DNA of 64,000 nucleotides from Schizochytrium sp. TIO01 (GCA_004764695.1 SMSO01000006.1:600859-664858); one strand, 5' to 3'; counted from the first letter of the stretch, positions 20,207 through 31,136 are shown. Notes: a model not told the origin generated them from the letters alone. Numbers and translations are program-made.

Positions 20207-22624
20207 ATGTCAAAGATGCGAAGGTCTTTTCGTGTAAACCCACAAGAAGTAGAGGCTGAGACTAAATACGTGCTTGACGCATGCTTGAATCGCATCCACA
20301 TTTCGAACTCGACGCCAGCGTCTGAGCTTCTGGCGCCACAAGTACCGGTGACTGAGCTGTCGAACTTCTTGCAAACTTTAAGAGAACAGTACTATGATGC
20401 AACCGAATCCTCGGAGCCAGAGGGTAAACACAATATGGATGATATGGCAAAGATGCGTGGTCTACCTAGCAACATCAAGCAAGCCTACGCTGCAGGGGTG
20501 CTTTGGTTGCACCTTCGCCGTAGGGCAATACCTCTCATCCCTTACGAGATGTTCGCACGTATGACCACTCTGGCGCTTGAGCTCGAGCCTTTAGACGATA
20601 TCGAAGACGCCTACACAGATGCATACGCAAACGCTGTTGATGATGCTCTTTTACTCGATGACTTGCGTAAACTCATTCTTCTCTCGCCTGTGGAAAACCG
20701 TCGGAACATCTTTCTTGTCTTGCAGTACATCCATAATACTAGGCGCGCCACGCCTCAACTCAACTCTTTGGAGGCAATTGCTTCCGTAGGCCCTATTCTT
20801 GGTAAACCTAAAGACACTACATTCATGTCAATCCGCCACCGTCGCGAACTTGGCCTAGCTCGTCTCATTATGAGCGCATTATTGGATAATCTTGCTGAGC
20901 TCGAAGATGTTTGGATGTCAAGCGAGCCACCCACGAAGATTAAAGCTGGTACAAAATATGCGGGCGATCAATCGAGGGTCCGTGCTGCAAGTTGTTCAAG
21001 TACGCTATCTCCATCAGTCACAAGCAGCAGCAATAGTAGTGGACGACCTCGTATGGGTAGCATTAGCAAGTCTCTCGAGTCAGTAGCCGAGATTACAACA
21101 AAGGAAACTCCTCGCAAGTCACTTAGTATCGTGACCGTTGATGACAAAATCTTTTCTACGCCAGAGCAGCCTGACTTTGCAAATATTGCACGAGATGAAA
21201 ACATCCACCCTGCCATGGATGTGACAACTAAGATTGTAAATGATTCTGTGCACCGCGTGTGCCTTGGTGACATCTCGTGGCTACGTTTTGCAAAGGTGTC
21301 AGCAGCCTCAGTGGCTAGCCCAGTGCCTCTGGCCTCTAAACCAGGTTCGCTCAGATCGCCAATGTCCAACAGCGATACTCGATGGCGCACTGCGATGGAA
21401 ACTCTCGACTTGAATAGCAACGGTGGTATGCCTATATGCAACAATCAGCAGAAAAGTTTTCGCAGAGACCATCTAATGACCAGTAACCAAGATAGCCGCG
21501 ATAGCAGCAACGCGACGCGGTGCGTCAAGGGAACGCAGCACCCCTGCGGCGCAAATGGTGGATCATCTTCCGACACTGATGAGTGCGATCGAGCAGAGGA
21601 TTCTGCAATGCAACAAGAGCAAAAGCAGCAAAGACAAAAGTCAAGACAGTCGGATTCGGGATTGGACATGCCTGCGCGTCTCCCTGAGCCCCGTGTCAAT
21701 CGGTCAGCATCCGAGGGGCAGATTCAGACGCAGCAAAACGTGAAGAATGCAAGCCGCAAGCTGGTGGAAGGTCGCTTGGAGCGAGCCTTCGAAAAAGCAC
21801 ATAAGACATCGTCGTCATCCACGGCAGGTGCGAACTCGTCGGCGTTACGAATGTCCCCCGAAAAGGTTGCTGCGGCTGCTTCAGCAATCACATCTGGTCC
21901 GGAAACATCACCATCTCCCGAACAAGGAAGTGGAAATCAAAATCAAGCCAGTGGCGATAAAAATAATGGACCTGGAAACGATAACAACAACGATTCTTCT
22001 TCCGTGGACTCGCAGAGAAGCAGCCATACATTTAACAGTGACAACAGGTGTGGTACCTCCGATGAAGAAAGAGAAACTGTAACTACTGATACTCTCCGGG
22101 TTCGCCTTGAAACTGATAAACGTGCTCTGAAGACACGTTTAAAAAAGTTCGACGAAGAGTTTGCACAGGTTCATGGGCGTAAACCTTCACGGCTAGAAAA
22201 GGAGCCCATTCGCCACTTGTATGAAGAGTACAACATGTTAAAGAGGCGCATCTCAGAGCTAGCTGCATCTTCCACTATAGAATCAGTAAACAGCAGCGTA
22301 CAACAGAGTCGCTCTGGTTCGGATAACTCTATGGATGCAAGTGGGTCTTCACGTAGTTTTCAAGGGAAGACTCAGCGCGCCGCCTCTCTCCAAGCTCTTT
22401 CAATAGAGAAACGTAATTTACAAGCGCAGCTCCGCGAGTTTGAGCGAAGATTCGAACAGGATAACAATCGCAGAATTCGTTGTGCTGCTGATATTACAGG
22501 CTTAGAGCGAGAGTATCGTCGTTATAAGGAGTTGAAGGAAATCTTGTCTCAGTATGGTCACGAGACTTCTTCACCCTCATCTTCGCGTTCTCCGCGTTTA
22601 GCCACAGAGATTACTCATAACTAA
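20207..22624 (+). CDS. RhoGAP-like / FAM13-like protein lacking the arginine finger
   Basis: An 805-residue protein from ATG in AACCATG context. Residues about 20-236 follow the RhoGAP fold pattern. An AYAAGVLWLHLRRRAIPLIPYEMF stretch (about 93-116) corresponds to the conserved helix with L-PxPLIP. Then RKLILLSPVENRRNIFLVLQYIH-type residues match the next helices, and SLEAIASVGPILGKP (187-201) stands where NLAIVFGPxLL is expected. The segment where the catalytic G-x-(F/Y)-R loop should be (about 32-48) has no arginine, so GTP hydrolysis on Rho proteins is doubtful. The middle (about 260-620) is disordered, rich in Ser, Asn and Gln. The C-terminus has two FAM13-type helical repeats at about 634-688 (with HGRKPS at 656-661 and RHLYEEY) and 733-785. 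Vertebrate FAM13A also combines RhoGAP with this C-terminal module. Binding partner unknown. Confidence 0.68.
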   Translation: MSKMRRSFRVNPQEVEAETKYVLDACLNRIHISNSTPASELLAPQVPVTELSNFLQTLREQYYDATESSEPEGKHNMDDMAKMRGLPSNIKQAYAAGVLWLHLRRRAIPLIPYEMFARMTTLALELEPLDDIEDAYTDAYANAVDDALLLDDLRKLILLSPVENRRNIFLVLQYIHNTRRATPQLNSLEAIASVGPILGKPKDTTFMSIRHRRELGLARLIMSALLDNLAELEDVWMSSEPPTKIKAGTKYAGDQSRVRAASCSSTLSPSVTSSSNSSGRPRMGSISKSLESVAEITTKETPRKSLSIVTVDDKIFSTPEQPDFANIARDENIHPAMDVTTKIVNDSVHRVCLGDISWLRFAKVSAASVASPVPLASKPGSLRSPMSNSDTRWRTAMETLDLNSNGGMPICNNQQKSFRRDHLMTSNQDSRDSSNATRCVKGTQHPCGANGGSSSDTDECDRAEDSAMQQEQKQQRQKSRQSDSGLDMPARLPEPRVNRSASEGQIQTQQNVKNASRKLVEGRLERAFEKAHKTSSSSTAGANSSALRMSPEKVAAAASAITSGPETSPSPEQGSGNQNQASGDKNNGPGNDNNNDSSSVDSQRSSHTFNSDNRCGTSDEERETVTTDTLRVRLETDKRALKTRLKKFDEEFAQVHGRKPSRLEKEPIRHLYEEYNMLKRRISELAASSTIESVNSSVQQSRSGSDNSMDASGSSRSFQGKTQRAASLQALSIEKRNLQAQLREFERRFEQDNNRRIRCAADITGLEREYRRYKELKEILSQYGHETSSPSSSRSPRLATEITHN

Positions 22625-23219
22625 AATAATAGCAACATTATTCATAATTTACCATTGGCTTTCTTTTCCTGTTCGTCAGGTTGTTGCATTTGTTCAAGAT
22701 GAACATTGAGTACTTCCTACATCCACTGTGCGCTGTTCAAGTTTGTTAGACCTATCTGCATAGTAGGTAGTAGTACTAGTACCTGTTTCTTCGTTTTTCT
22801 TTCAGAATCGAAAATGTAGGCCTAGATGTAGAAAGAATCCATCAAACTTATCTGACTGAGTAAGATCCAAAAAGTCGTGCGAATTACCTAATCCAACTGA
22901 GGATTCTGCAAGCCATTCTACCAGGTACTAGAAGATCATTTTAAAGCAAAAACACGGGCTCTTCTATCTAGTCCTAACTAGCATCAGTCGATTTCGACTT
23001 TTATTGAATCAGGTTAGCTTAGACCGAACCTCAAACATAGTTGAGACTACATTTCGCTGATTCAACTTATTCAGTCATGCATCCTGAACGACTTTGTGCC
23101 ACTGAGTTGCCTCGTAAATGCAGATACTTCTCAGCCTGTTTCTGCACAAATTTCTACAAAGGTAATACCATTTCTAAGTTGTAGCAATGCTTGAAGATTT
23201 CCGCGATCGTTGCTTCTTG

Positions 23220-23252
23220 GTTGTTGTTGCTGTTTGTTGTTGTTGTTGTTGT
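23220..23252. repeat. (TTG)n microsatellite
   Basis: Interrupted TTG/CTG trinucleotide run of about 33 bases. Confidence 0.8.
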
Positions 23253-23996
23253 CTGAGCAGAACTTTGTGGCCTTGTTTTACCTCAGGGAAGCACAATCAC
23301 TAAAACACACCACCATTTCCCGGCTCAAGTTAGTTCCTGCAACTTGCTTCGTACCCTGCTACCTAAAGCTAGCCGTCTAATACCTGCCTATCAGCATCTA
23401 GTCGCCCTCTACCTCCTTATCATACCAGCAGGACCTCCTAAAGAAGCACAAGCACGTCCTTCGTGCGAGCAGCTCGCTCGCCATAGTAAGTTCACATAAA
23501 TCCACTGTGCGTGGGGCGAAACACGTGTGCTTCGACTCCACACGGCCCCGTTCTCTAGCTAGAGTCACGACCAGCCTTATCTGTATTCTGTTTCCAGCTC
23601 CGCCATCCGCCACGAGTTGAAGCTGCATTGCATTTCTCCAATCTCGTAGAGCCAGCCCCTCGCGAGGCCATTCATTCCTACATTCATTCATACATTCATT
23701 GCAACCGCCAATCACAACAACAACTTAGAGTGAGTTAAAAACACAGCACAACCAACAGAAGAAAGAAACTCACATCACAGCACAAGTGCCTTCAGCACTT
23801 TACGTTCGCCTTCTTCGAGGCGCCCAGAGCAGCGCCGTCAAGCTCCAGAGATACATACATACATCAGGAACGCACTAAGTCCAACTCTGGTCGGCCTCGA
23901 TCGCTTTCTGCTCATCGATTCTCCACGGTTATTCGATACCGTCGCCGCACTTTCGTATTGCAAGCGATCTCTCTTTATCTTTTGTCTCGGCACACA

Positions 23997-24032
23997 CCAT
24001 TTATTTCCATTTATTTCCATTTATTTCCATTT
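23997..24032. repeat. Tandem 10-mer CCATTTATTT
   Basis: Three full copies plus a partial one directly upstream of the ATG at 24059. Confidence 0.85.
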
Positions 24033-24058
24033 CTACCCTCCATCTTTCACCTCTTTCG

Positions 24059-24638
24059 ATGAGCGCCGAATTCGCATCGAAAGCAGCTTCTGCTCCAAAG
24101 AAAGGCGTGCGATTCGCAGTGCCGTGCGCAGTCCGCATCAGCGTCGACGACGAAACGATCGACGACCTGCGCAGCTCCACGCGCGTCTGCTCGAAGCGGC
24201 GGCATCTTCAAGATGGGCCACCTGCATCTCTGTCTTCGTCTTCACGGTTCTACTGGGTACCATCCCATCGTCCGCTGCAAGAACTCGTGAAGACAGGTTC
24301 CTTTTCATGTATGCATGTACGAATGAATGAATGAATGAATGAATGAATGAGGTTATGATTGAGTTTATGATTGAGTTTATGATTGAGTTTATGATTGAGT
24401 TTATGATTGAATGTTTATATTTATCCATGCAGTACAGAAAGCTGATTTGGACATCGCTGCCTGTTCCCGAAACGCGGCTCTCACTTCAAGTTAGTGATTG
24501 CAGATTGGCCGTTTGGTCATTCGCGAGTGCAAAAGACCATGCCACGCTTCCGCCTCTTGTGCTCGCGAGAAAGGCCGTCTTGAGACGTCCACGCGAAGGC
24601 GGAGTAGTCAAGATCGCGAAGATCATCCATCCACGGGT
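24059..24638 (+). CDS. Candidate two-exon start of an unknown gene
   Basis: ATG at 24059 opens a Ser/Ala/Arg-rich frame. A donor GTACGA at 24317 and an acceptor ATGCAG ending at 24432 flank 116 bases made almost wholly of GAAT and TTTATGATTGAG repeats. Splicing them out is phase 0 (86 codons in exon 1) and joins a frame open from 24433 to about 24638, where a TTTG microsatellite begins at a second possible donor. Further protein-like pieces occur up to about 25270 but I could not connect them. No family recognised. The model depends on splice-site logic, and another donor at about 24296 gives a different frame. Confidence 0.25.
24321..24412. repeat. (GAAT)7 followed by five 12-mers TTTATGATTGAG
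   Basis: Two adjacent tandem arrays, 24321-24350 and 24353-24412, filling a possible short intron. Confidence 0.9.
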
Positions 24639-24639
24639 T

Positions 24640-24698
24640 CTTTGTTTGTTTGTTTGTTTGTTTGTTTGTTTGTTTGTTTGTTTGTTTGTTTGTTTGTT
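24640..24698. repeat. (TTTG)n microsatellite, about 14 copies
   Basis: Near-perfect TTTG array. The Phe-Val-Cys-Leu reads through it are artefacts. Confidence 0.95.
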
Positions 24699-24783
24699 GC
24701 CAGTCGAGCGAAGCATTACACTGTTCTGAATGTTCACGCTGCCCATAGATAATATAGCGCGGAAAGAAAGAAACGAAAGAACA

Positions 24784-24808
24784 AGAAAGAAAGAAAGAAA
24801 GAAAAGCA
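24784..24808. repeat. (GAAA)n microsatellite
   Basis: Short GAAA array of about six copies in an A/G-rich stretch. Confidence 0.8.
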
Positions 24809-25394
24809 AACAAGAGGAGTGAAAGTAAAGAAAATGAGAAGCTGAGAAGCTATAGAACAAACATCAGGGAGGCCGGCATAATGGATATTCGTGGCCTTCA
24901 CGGCGGCTGTTCCTGGTTTGAGAGTATGTCTTTGGTTCCATCGTTCATTTCGACGCTGAGGACGGCAAAAAAGCCAAAGAGATCCAACAGTCATTCGCAT
25001 GCAGGCAGGGAAGACAACAACAACGTTATGGTTTTTATTTTAACAAAGAATTTCAATTTTTTGATATTACAAAGAGAGAGAGAAAAGAAGAAAAAGGGTT
25101 TTCCCTGCCTTGACTTGTGGAGAAAGCAGAAATTATGGAGTATTACTACTTTGCTGCGCTGCACACGCTCACCAACGAGAGCTGCTTCAAGGAAAGCAGC
25201 ACTGGAGGCAAACAGCTCAACCTTCATTGCTATCCAAGCAAGAAACCCAAATCGATTTCTTCAACCCAAATTAGTAAGTAGTTCGAAGTTGGAAAATATG
25301 AAAAAAATGAAAATTGAGCCAGATGCCCATGCGCCAGTGCTAGCGTTTTGCATAGTGTACCCTTACCCATTGAGCACATATCAAAACAAAGCTA

Positions 25395-25451
25395 AGTGAA
25401 GTGAAGAGAAGAGAAGAGCAGAGCAGAGCAGAGCAGAGCAGAGCAGAGCAG
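25395..25451. repeat. (GAGCA)n / (GAGAA)n pentamer array
   Basis: About eleven pentamers, first AGAGA-type, then eight AGAGC-type, 250 bases upstream of the PDHK-family kinase ATG. Confidence 0.85.
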
Positions 25452-25696
25452 CACCGCAGACCCCTTTTATCGCCTTGAAATCCTTTCAAGGCTGTTTGCT
25501 GCAGGCCTCGCGCGTCCTGCTGTTCCCATAGACTCTTTGTTTCTGTCATCTTTTGTTGTCTGTTGACTATTTTGCTGGGTTATCTTTCTGCGTTTGGCTT
25601 CGTTCGATCTGCTCGCAAACCAACTTCATTGCCTCAACCAACCTTCAGGTAACTAGATCGTCTCTATCCTACGCTCCCCTGCGCCTCGCCGGCACA

Positions 25697-27064
25697 ATGG
25701 CGTTGCGTTCCTCTGGGTCCCGCCTTTCATCTCTCTCGCTGTCTCCTCTGCTCCGTTCTCGGAATCCTTTCTCTCCTCACGACGATGCTGTTTTCATGTC
25801 GCTCATGAGGAGTCTCAATTCTCGTCACGAGCCTATTTCCATGGGCCTTCGCGCCTTGTCTATCTCGGGCGTCCGCTCCTCCATCGTTCGACGCGGAAGC
25901 CGCGACTACTCTCTCGAGCACTACGCCAAGCAGGCCATTACACCTGTCACCATCCAGCAGATGCTCTTGCTCAACAACTCTAGGCAGCGTCTGGCGTTGG
26001 CGCCAGCTCTTCAGAACGAACTTCTCATCCGCGTTGCGAAGCGCTACACAGACATGTCTGAGCTTCCTCCGAAGCTGCTCGAGACCAAGCCCGTACAACG
26101 CGTGACGATGCTCTACTACAAGTTCTTCCAGGACCTAGGCGCTATGGAGGCCCCAAACTCTGAAGAACGCGAGAAGGTCTTTAACCATCTGCTACAAGAA
26201 TTCTACATGCGTGACGCCGCGACCTTGCCCTCCATCGCCCGCGGACTTCGCGAGTTTAAGAAGGGATTCCCACCACCCTCACTCTCAACCATCAAGATGC
26301 TCGACGCACAGCTTGATGATCTCTTCACGGCACGACTTTCGGTTCGCATGCTCATTGGACAACAGTGTGGCATTGCAGGACGATCAAAGATCAAGAGAGG
26401 ACTTTGCGTTGCCGAGGTTGCTAGGGAAGCTGCTGAGAACACTCGTGCACTCTGTCTGCAGAGATTTGGTGTGTGCCCGGAGATCCAGGTCAAGGGTCAC
26501 TTGGATTTTAAGTTCACGTACGTAGAGTCACACTTGCACCACATGCTGTTTGAGCTGCTCAAGAACTCTGTCAGGGCGGTCATTGAGCAACATCAGGGAG
26601 AGGCCGGGGCTGCAAGGCGGAAGCGTCTGAGGCTCAGCTCAGAACAGGACCTAGGCCCGGATGGACTTCCCCCTGTCCTGGTCGCAATTTCGGGAGGCAA
26701 GGAGGATGTGGTCATCAAGGTTTCGGACGAGGGTGGCGGTATTCCACGCAGTGAGCTACCCAAGATTTGGAGCTACGAGTACACAACGATTCCTGATGAA
26801 GAAGTTCAAAACTCGGTTGCTGCGAACGAAGCTCCTGTAGACAGCGAGGGCTCTGAAGATATAGATGGTGATGAGGAGGAAGAAGAGCCTGTTACTTTTC
26901 GCTCAAATTTTGTCGGCATGGGCTATGGTCTCCCAATTTCGCGCGTCTTCGCTCGCTACTTTGGAGGTGACCTCAAAATCATGTCTACCGAAGGCTGGGG
27001 TACCGACGCCTACATCTACATCAACCGTCTTGAGTCCGCCGCTGTTGAAACCCTCCCGGAGTAA
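25697..27064 (+). CDS. Mitochondrial pyruvate (or branched-chain) dehydrogenase kinase
   Basis: A 455-residue protein. The open frame begins 48 codons earlier at TTG, but the first ATG (CACAATGG) is at 25697. These kinases phosphorylate the E1-alpha subunit of pyruvate or branched-chain 2-oxoacid dehydrogenase in the mitochondrial matrix and switch it off. Residues 1-70 are Arg/Ser-rich, a likely presequence. The helical N-domain carries YYKFFQDL and RLSVRMLIGQQ, closer to pyruvate dehydrogenase kinases than to the branched-chain enzyme. The GHKL ATPase has the N box with E286 and N290 (ELLKN), the G1 box D344-E-G-G-G-I and the G2 box GMGYGLP at 407-413. An acidic Asp/Glu insertion of about 30 residues precedes the G2 box in the ATP lid. 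I do not see the C-terminal DW motif of mammalian PDKs. GC-rich codon use. Which dehydrogenase it serves is inferred. Confidence 0.87.
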   Translation: MALRSSGSRLSSLSLSPLLRSRNPFSPHDDAVFMSLMRSLNSRHEPISMGLRALSISGVRSSIVRRGSRDYSLEHYAKQAITPVTIQQMLLLNNSRQRLALAPALQNELLIRVAKRYTDMSELPPKLLETKPVQRVTMLYYKFFQDLGAMEAPNSEEREKVFNHLLQEFYMRDAATLPSIARGLREFKKGFPPPSLSTIKMLDAQLDDLFTARLSVRMLIGQQCGIAGRSKIKRGLCVAEVAREAAENTRALCLQRFGVCPEIQVKGHLDFKFTYVESHLHHMLFELLKNSVRAVIEQHQGEAGAARRKRLRLSSEQDLGPDGLPPVLVAISGGKEDVVIKVSDEGGGIPRSELPKIWSYEYTTIPDEEVQNSVAANEAPVDSEGSEDIDGDEEEEEPVTFRSNFVGMGYGLPISRVFARYFGGDLKIMSTEGWGTDAYIYINRLESAAVETLPE

Positions 27065-28001
27065 GGCAGTCAGTTTCATAAGATAGTCTTCACAGGGCAC
27101 TTGTTTTGGCTTCCCAATGGATTTCATTGTCATTGTCACATGAAGCCAGCAGTCAGGACCGACTTTGTAGCAATAGAACCTTCCTTCTGCTCAACCATCG
27201 CCCGGCATCTCTCCTTTTATCATTTCTTCATTATTCCCCTCTTCCACTCGCACCTTAATCTTTCATTCATTGGCTCATTTACTTCCACAGAGGTGCATTT
27301 ATGACGTGTAACACATCCTCGTACTTTTTATACATACTAACTTACTTACATATAACACACTCACTAATCTATTTTTGATATTCACATTGCTCAGCTCTTT
27401 TGCACAATATCTCCAAATTTGTATTTCCCAAGCCCCGGTAGATGTGAGAACATGAAGCTATGATCGTAGATTTCCAATCACAAGAAGACCAGAGTCTATT
27501 GCTGGAGTTCCTACGTTGTCTAAACTTTACTATTTGCTATTTTGTGACTGGTCACTATCATAGCTCGTGTGAGAAATTTTAGATGTACAACCAGGTTTCA
27601 CTACAGGAAGAGAAACCTATATGCTTTGTATCTATAAGATCGTGAGCTCACTAGCTAGAAAACAACGATGGAAAAGGGAGTCTCTCTTCAACGGCTGAAA
27701 GGTGTAATACTATGCATGGATAGCAGTTGATTACTGACCTCTAGGACTACAATAACAAAGCGAAGTAAAATGGTAAGCGATAATCCCCAAATCCCAAGTT
27801 TTGCATCAGCCCTTCGATATCAGTGCACTACAAACCCAATTGGCACTTTAGCCAGCCATCGAGCTTGTGTACATCGTCCCCAGCATAGGGCATTCTATAC
27901 CAGACAAAGGACTCAGAAGTTCTCGGCCTGGTTGGAGACTCCAAACTTCTGCCTCGGCAGTGATCGGCAAAACGCTCACTGTGCTAAAAACAATAAAGAA
28001 C
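27065..28001. other. Intergenic spacer between kinase and NHL genes
   Basis: AT-rich 3' region of the kinase and 5' region of the NHL gene. The frame of the NHL gene is open back to about 27867 but without ATG. No other feature seen. Confidence 0.55.
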
Positions 28002-29669
28002 ATGAGCAACACAAGAAGCCAGGCCCAGCCGGCCAAGCGGGACAGAAGGGAGGTCCTTGGTGAGCTAGAGCATACTCTGGGTGAACTGCAGGCCAAGATG
28101 CGTGAGCTTGAGATCCTTGATGCGTACGAAGCTCAACATACGAATTCCTGTAAAAATACTAGTAAAACTGCCTCATCAGCGAGAAAGGCAACACAAAGCA
28201 CAACATCAACACGTACAAACATACAGAGAATATCACCTCACCGTGGAGATACACGTAAACGACCAACGCAAATTAAGACAACTTTCAATGGAAAGGGCCA
28301 CCACAAACTTGAATTCGATCCTCTTAGCAGCCAACCACATTGTTCACCGGTTTCATGTGTTAGTGCTTCAAAAAAACCAACTCTTGTTGCATTTCCAGAG
28401 TCTGCTTTACAAGGTAGCTCAAGCCACCTAAGATCAGGCGTGCAAATCGATGGCCCAAAGAAGCTTAAAACCGACGCAACCCGCGATATCGTCATGAAAT
28501 CCCGGCGGGATGTTATTGGCGCTAAGAACCTTCTACACTGTGGTGGTGTTGTCGCAGCTACCTGCCGAACGGGCTTGGTTTTAGTCTCCGTTGCCTCGTC
28601 AGGACAAGCTAAAGGGGGTGATGTTGTACCCTTGGTGGAAACTGCTGGTCATTTACGCGATCTCGCAGGCCTATGCTCTGCAATTATTGTGGGCCAAGAG
28701 ACTCATCTTACGACCGCGCGATTCTTTGTGAGCGATCTCCGCACGCACTCTATTCGCCATATTGAGCTTGGGGACCATGGTGTTCACGATGTTGAACTTG
28801 CTGGCTCTGGGAAGCGCGGATTTCGAGACGGTGCTCTGAGTACTGCTCAGTTTAACAAACCTGCGTCGCTTGTCCTTAGTTCCCCAGGAAAAATTCTGGT
28901 CGCTGATGAAGGCAACCATGCTATTCGGCTAGTTGATACTCATTCTGGTGTAGTAACAACATTAGTTGGAGGTCATCGAGAGCCGGCGACTGGACGTATG
29001 GAGGCTGGTCATCGTGACGGCGAGCTTCGATCAGCACTATTAGACTCGCCTTGCGAACTCGCTAGTCGTCCCGGTTCTCACGACTTTTTTATCCTTGAGC
29101 GCAACACCGGACGTATAAGACGTGTCTGCCTAGCATCGCAGCGCGTATGTACTCTTTGTAATGGACTCGAGCAACCACGCGCCATGGCATACCATGCACC
29201 AACGCAGAGTCTACTGATTGCAGATCGCCGTGGTCTTATGCAGGTTCCTCTGCATGGCAAGCCGCATATCGTGTGCGAGGGCTTATTAGCCACGGCTCTC
29301 GCATGCGCAGGCCGCAATTTCTTGCATTGTTCAACTCCTCAAAGTGTGTTCACGTTACGTTTAAGCGTAAAGGATTTGTCATCTGTACCGCAGAGTGCGT
29401 CATCTATCTCAGTTAAGTCAAAATCGTCATGTGCAGAGCCAATGATGTTCTCACCCTCGTCTGGAAAAGAAAATTACAATAATGAACGTGCGAAAACTCC
29501 TCCTTTGGCAAGAAAGCCTTCCACAACGCCCGGGCAACAGCGGCGTAGTAACTTATCACCTGTGCACATGCCTGCAAGCTCTCGTCCACGTGGAGCTGCC
29601 TCGGCTTCAGCAGTGCGTGCCCATCACCCATATTACGCACCATCTACCACATCTCTAAATATGCGTTAA
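28002..29669 (+). CDS. NHL-repeat beta-propeller protein
   Basis: A 555-residue protein. The open frame extends 45 codons upstream to a GTG, but the first ATG is at 28002 (AACATGAGC). Residues about 12-45 form a short coiled coil of Glu/Leu heptads, followed by a basic Ser/Thr/Lys-rich segment to about 165. From there a propeller is visible: blades with FFVSDLRTHSIRHI, KPASLVLSSPGKILVADEGNHAIRLVD and ...HDFFILERNTGRIRRV-type strands, the (V/I)ADxxNHxIR core being the NHL hallmark. A loop PATGRMEAGHRDG joins two blades as in NHLRC2-like proteins. The last 100 residues are Ser/Pro-rich and disordered. There is no signal peptide, membrane segment, RING or B-box. NHL propellers bind RNA or protein; the target here is unknown. 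Confidence 0.72.
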   Translation: MSNTRSQAQPAKRDRREVLGELEHTLGELQAKMRELEILDAYEAQHTNSCKNTSKTASSARKATQSTTSTRTNIQRISPHRGDTRKRPTQIKTTFNGKGHHKLEFDPLSSQPHCSPVSCVSASKKPTLVAFPESALQGSSSHLRSGVQIDGPKKLKTDATRDIVMKSRRDVIGAKNLLHCGGVVAATCRTGLVLVSVASSGQAKGGDVVPLVETAGHLRDLAGLCSAIIVGQETHLTTARFFVSDLRTHSIRHIELGDHGVHDVELAGSGKRGFRDGALSTAQFNKPASLVLSSPGKILVADEGNHAIRLVDTHSGVVTTLVGGHREPATGRMEAGHRDGELRSALLDSPCELASRPGSHDFFILERNTGRIRRVCLASQRVCTLCNGLEQPRAMAYHAPTQSLLIADRRGLMQVPLHGKPHIVCEGLLATALACAGRNFLHCSTPQSVFTLRLSVKDLSSVPQSASSISVKSKSSCAEPMMFSPSSGKENYNNERAKTPPLARKPSTTPGQQRRSNLSPVHMPASSRPRGAASASAVRAHHPYYAPSTTSLNMR

Positions 29670-31136
29670 AAACAGCACTTCGTACCTTAGTATAAAGTTC
29701 TGTCAACTCTCACATATGGGGGTCTTTCTTCATTTAATATTTAAACTTTTGAGTTAATTCATGAAAATTGGCTCAACTCGGTGCGTGCCTTTCTTCACTT
29801 TGGTTTATTGCCGGGATATAGTCCGACAGGATCGCCAGTGGGACTTAAATACAAGATCCGCTCGGTGCGTATTGTCTGGACTTTGCACTTGATTTACGCT
29901 TCTTCATAAGCAAGTGCTTAATCTAATCGGGCTGATTGAGGCATTCTGAATAGTATAATAATAGACAGTAAGTAGTTAGTGGCTTGAAGTTGTATTGTAC
30001 TTTAGTAGTTACGGTTTACGTCGACTTTTAAGAAAAATATCGAGCTCTTCTCCTCATTGCCTGCACTTGTTCTTCTCGTTCGCAAAAAGACCTCCCCGGA
30101 GTCAAGACGATAATTTCTTCACGCAGGTGCCAAAAGCATGCTAACTTTTAATAACTACACCTATGTATGACGATTATCAAAATAAAGATATGTTTCCTCC
30201 TTTCCACAACCTTTCCCTCCCTCCGCGAATTTCCACGCTACAGGGTACTGAAGCTGAGGGTGCTTTGTGTGGTCGAGATGCGGCTTCCTTTCCCATCGCA
30301 CGTGCAGACATACATTCATACATCCATACATACAGCCGACTAATAGCACACTACGGGTCTGGGAAGAGAAATCTCATCGATTCGGTCCCCCGGCACGATT
30401 AAAACTTTCGAAGACGCTGGCAGTCTCCACTGTCGTCTACGCTGCTCCCATCCAGCTCATGCCTTTCGCCAGTCAGTCAGTCAACCTGCCCTGAAATGTA
30501 GTAATACGAGAACGTTCGTAGGTATACATACATATATATATACAGACAGGCAGGCACGCAGAGAGTAGATAACGCCACAGTAGTCTCGTGTTTGAGGCAA
30601 ACCCTGAAAGCACATCTGTGTCCTCCCCACGAGTTGGACTTCACGTGAGTTAGTTCATTCTCCCGTCGACTGCGCTGTTTATGCATGCAGATGAATGAGG
30701 TGCGGGTCCTTCTCCAGCAGGTCGAGCTTGGAGAAGCGATACGAGAAGTTGCAGCATGGCTTCTGGCTTGGAGCTATGGCAGGCGCTGGAGGCGGCGAGA
30801 TAGGTTAGATTAGATAGATTTCATTCACGTCATGCTCGCGAAGAAAGAAGCGTGTCTTGGAAGCTCATTGTGGCAAGCCTCACTTCCTTCTTGAGTAGGA
30901 GATGTAGGAAGGAGGGAGGGTTGGTAGTAGCTGAAGGGCGCTCTGCTTCCGAACGGTGATGATGAGGATGATGGTGATGATGAAAATGAAAATGATGCCG
31001 AAGAGAACCAACCCAAAGTGGTTGGAGAGAACACGAACCGGTGCATCGAGTTGGAGAGAAGAGACTGGCTGACTTCGTGCTATTTTAGTGCAGTGAGTTA
31101 GTTGAATTGGTGCAATGACTTGTTTGGGTCGGCTGA

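Larger units (their letters stand above)
22625..24058. other. Intergenic stretch with short repeats
   Basis: No supported gene. It contains a (TTG)n run at about 23220-23252, short CATTCAT repeats near 23665-23700 and a triplicated 10-mer at 23997-24032. The reverse frame at 23398-23715 starts at GTG and has no support. Confidence 0.5.

Noticed and set aside
30884-31079. Minus-strand exon with an Ile/Phe-rich membrane span
   Set aside because: The span is the antisense of a GAT/GAA-rich repeat, and the + strand gives an equally open acidic frame, so I did not list it as a gene.
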